Positions 7,622-7,923 of a DNA stretch of 7,923 nt are shown here, piece by piece. The notes below the pieces were generated by a model. It worked only from the letters and a program-made list of their open reading frames with translations, made no database searches and had not been told where the DNA came from. The translations under genes were made by a program, and so were the position numbers. Source of the stretch: Syntrophaceae bacterium (GTDB taxonomy: Bacteria; Desulfobacterota; Syntrophia; Syntrophales; UBA2185); assembly GCA_003508565.1 (NCBI GenBank), contig DNUI01000076.1:1921-9843 (forward strand), in the 5' to 3' direction. Every line of letters starts with the position of its first letter. The stretch's first letter is position 1.

Positions 7622-7652
7622 AATTCAAAATTCCTTATCATTAAATTTAACT

Positions 7653-7679
7653 AAAAAAGGCCGTGTATCATCACGGCCT
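7653..7679 (-). terminator. Second intrinsic terminator (region 5:6) between attenuator and trpE
   Basis: The arm AGGCCGTG (7679-7672) pairs perfectly with CACGGCCT (7665-7658) across a 6-nt loop. The stem is GC-rich and the RNA continues with U residues (7658-7653). It is as good a terminator as the first one and lies just 32 nt upstream of the trpE start. Since trpE must be transcribed through it, it should be either a backup attenuator that cuts basal read-through or part of the switch through region 4:5. Its sharing of the GCCGTG sequence with region 3 (7734-7729) suggests origin by local duplication or deliberate cross-pairing. Confidence 0.85.
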
Positions 7680-7710
7680 CTTTGTAGTGCTACAAAATAA
7701 AAAAGCCGCG
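7672..7710 (-). promoter_or_regulatory. Candidate alternative hairpin 4:5 linking the two leader terminators
   Basis: The 3' arm of the first terminator, with its first U residues (7710-7702), is complementary to 7680-7672, the 5' arm of the second terminator plus one base, over nine consecutive pairs including three G-U. Immediately inside lies a 6-bp hairpin, 7696-7691 with 7686-7681 and a GCAC tetraloop. The two helices could stack with only a 5-nt bulge (7701-7697) on one side. Forming this structure would exclude both 3:4 and 5:6. The complementarity is directly visible; the regulatory role is inference. Confidence 0.45.
7681..7696. repeat. 16-bp palindrome tttgta-gtgc-tacaaa between the two terminators
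   Basis: Perfect 6-bp arms flank a 4-nt loop. It lies exactly between the first terminator's U tract, whose last three U residues it shares, and the second terminator. In RNA it would be a small hairpin, and it can act as the inner part of the 4:5 alternative structure. It could also be a protein site, but nothing points to one. Confidence 0.6.
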
Positions 7711-7734
7711 GAATCCGAGAGAGGTCTCCACGGC
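7694..7734 (-). terminator. First trp attenuator terminator (region 3:4)
   Basis: The arm GCCGTGGA (7734-7727) pairs with TCCGCGGC (7712-7705) in an 8-bp stem with a single G-U pair. The 14-nt loop can add two C-G pairs. The stem is followed at once by TTTTTTATTTT (7704-7694), so it has the form of a Rho-independent terminator. Its 5' arm is shared with the 2:3 antiterminator, which makes it the regulated attenuation site when charged tRNA-Trp is plentiful. Confidence 0.9.
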
Positions 7735-7774
7735 TATTTTTGAAAATATGGATCAGCGGTGGACAAAACCCTCT
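7720..7774 (-). promoter_or_regulatory. Attenuator antiterminator (region 2:3 pairing)
   Basis: Region 2 has two segments, AGAGG (7774-7770) and TCCAC (7763-7759). They pair with CCTCT (7724-7720) and GTGGA (7731-7727) in region 3, giving 5+5 bp around an internal loop of 6 and 2 nt. This occupies the 5' arm of the first terminator. The competing 1:2 hairpin pairs one of two TGGTGG registers in the Trp codons (7794-7789 or 7791-7786) with CCACCG (7762-7757). A ribosome stalled on the Trp codons hides region 1 and frees region 2 to form the antiterminator. The complementarity is seen directly; the switching is inferred from trp attenuators of other bacteria. Confidence 0.75.
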
Positions 7775-7821
7775 ATTAAATTCTGCCACCACCAGTTAGT
7801 GTTTACGGTATAAGTCTGCAT
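7753..7821 (-). CDS. trpL: trp operon leader peptide TrpL with three tandem Trp codons
   Basis: This 22-codon ORF is too short for ordinary gene calling. It starts at ATG 7821 behind a purine-rich AGGGAAAAG site and ends at TGA 7755-7753. It reads MQTYTVNTN, then WWW, then QNLIEGFVHR, so Trp codons occupy positions 10-12 (7794-7786). Consecutive Trp codons in a short ORF between a promoter and a terminator just ahead of trpE are the hallmark of ribosome-mediated trp attenuation. When charged tRNA-Trp is scarce the ribosome should stall on these codons; otherwise it runs to the stop. The last codons (Val-His-Arg, then the stop) contain attenuator region 2, so a ribosome at the stop directly covers it. 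The peptide itself needs no function. Confidence is high because ORF, Trp run, ribosome binding site and downstream terminator all agree. Confidence 0.93.
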   Translation of the reverse strand: MQTYTVNTNWWWQNLIEGFVHR

Positions 7822-7856
7822 TCTTTTCCCTATAAACCCAAAAAAAACTCTTGTTT

Positions 7857-7885
7857 TTAGTAACAGTGTTTGAAAACCATGTCAA
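7857..7885 (-). promoter_or_regulatory. Predicted sigma-70-type promoter of the trp operon
   Basis: On the minus strand a perfect -35 box TTGACA (7885-7880) is followed by exactly 17 bases and a weaker -10 box TACTAA (7862-7857, 3 of 6 matches to TATAAT). Transcription would begin near 7850, giving about 30 nt before trpL and about 230 nt of leader before trpE. The position directly ahead of the leader peptide gene supports the call. The -10 is poor, so the exact start is uncertain. No TrpR-type operator palindrome is visible over it. Confidence 0.65.
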
Positions 7886-7888
7886 CAC
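7866..7888. repeat. Imperfect inverted repeat overlapping the trp -35 box (possible operator)
   Basis: The arms gtgtttga (7866-7873) and tcaacac (7882-7888) are complementary apart from one bulged base, and the second arm overlaps the -35 box. A repressor bound here would block RNA polymerase. No known operator is recognised, and a 7-bp imperfect repeat can occur by chance in AT-rich DNA, so this is only a candidate. Confidence 0.2.
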
Positions 7889-7923
7889 ATTTTATTCTAA
7901 CTGTCAGAAGCAAGTAAACTGTC

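Noticed and set aside
7622..7850. T-box or TRAP-type control of the trp leader
   Set aside because: There is no T-box AGGGTGGNACCGCG-like sequence and no series of regularly spaced GAG/TAG triplets, while a Trp-codon leader peptide is present and explains the structures.
7843..7858. Hairpin aaaaac-tctt-gttttt near the transcription start
   Set aside because: It overlaps the -10 region, so only part of it would be transcribed, and its A/T-run arms are low complexity.
7857..7885. TrpR-type operator in the promoter
   Set aside because: Only a half-site-like GTTACTAA near the -10 box is seen; the symmetric CTAGTTAACTAG-like palindrome is missing.

Overview
The window holds one complete tryptophan biosynthesis operon, read entirely on the minus strand, with a long regulatory leader at its right end. 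In transcription order (right to left) it contains a sigma-70-type promoter, a leader peptide gene (trpL) with three tandem Trp codons, an attenuator with two successive intrinsic terminators, trpE, trpG, trpD, trpC, trpF, trpB, trpA, and last a DUF169-family gene of unknown function. All seven enzymes are present as separate, full-length proteins with intact catalytic motifs. There is no trpGD or trpCF fusion and no broken gene.

The genes form one tight transcription and translation unit. trpE to trpG has an 11-nt gap, trpG/trpD and trpB/trpA overlap by ATGA, trpD and trpC abut exactly, and the other gaps are 50 nt (trpC-trpF), 39 nt (trpF-trpB) and 15 nt (trpA-DUF169). Chorismate is converted by TrpEG to anthranilate, then by TrpD, TrpF and TrpC to indole-3-glycerol phosphate, and by TrpAB to L-tryptophan. 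The seven enzymes together contain only four Trp residues, whereas the 22-residue leader peptide has three and the DUF169 protein has four.

The leader (about 7622-7850) is the most informative part. It fits classical ribosome-mediated attenuation: region 1 covers the Trp codons, region 2 lies in the last codons of trpL, a 2:3 antiterminator is possible, and 3:4 is a terminator followed by a U tract. A second, perfect 8-bp terminator hairpin (5:6) then lies between the first terminator and trpE. Region 4, when released by 2:3 pairing, is complementary to region 5, so one stalled ribosome could in principle disarm both terminators through a relay (2:3 then 4:5). This is an inference from complementarity and has not been tested.

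The organism is a bacterium with moderate G+C, strong AGGAG-type ribosome binding sites and the undivided order trpEGDCFBA. The protein style and the DUF169 neighbour suggest a deltaproteobacterial (Desulfobacterota, perhaps Syntrophales-like) anaerobe; this is a judgement from memory and not a database result. The left 236 bases carry no recognisable gene, only a long-loop inverted repeat; the right 100 bases beyond trpL hold the promoter and possible upstream operator-like repeats.
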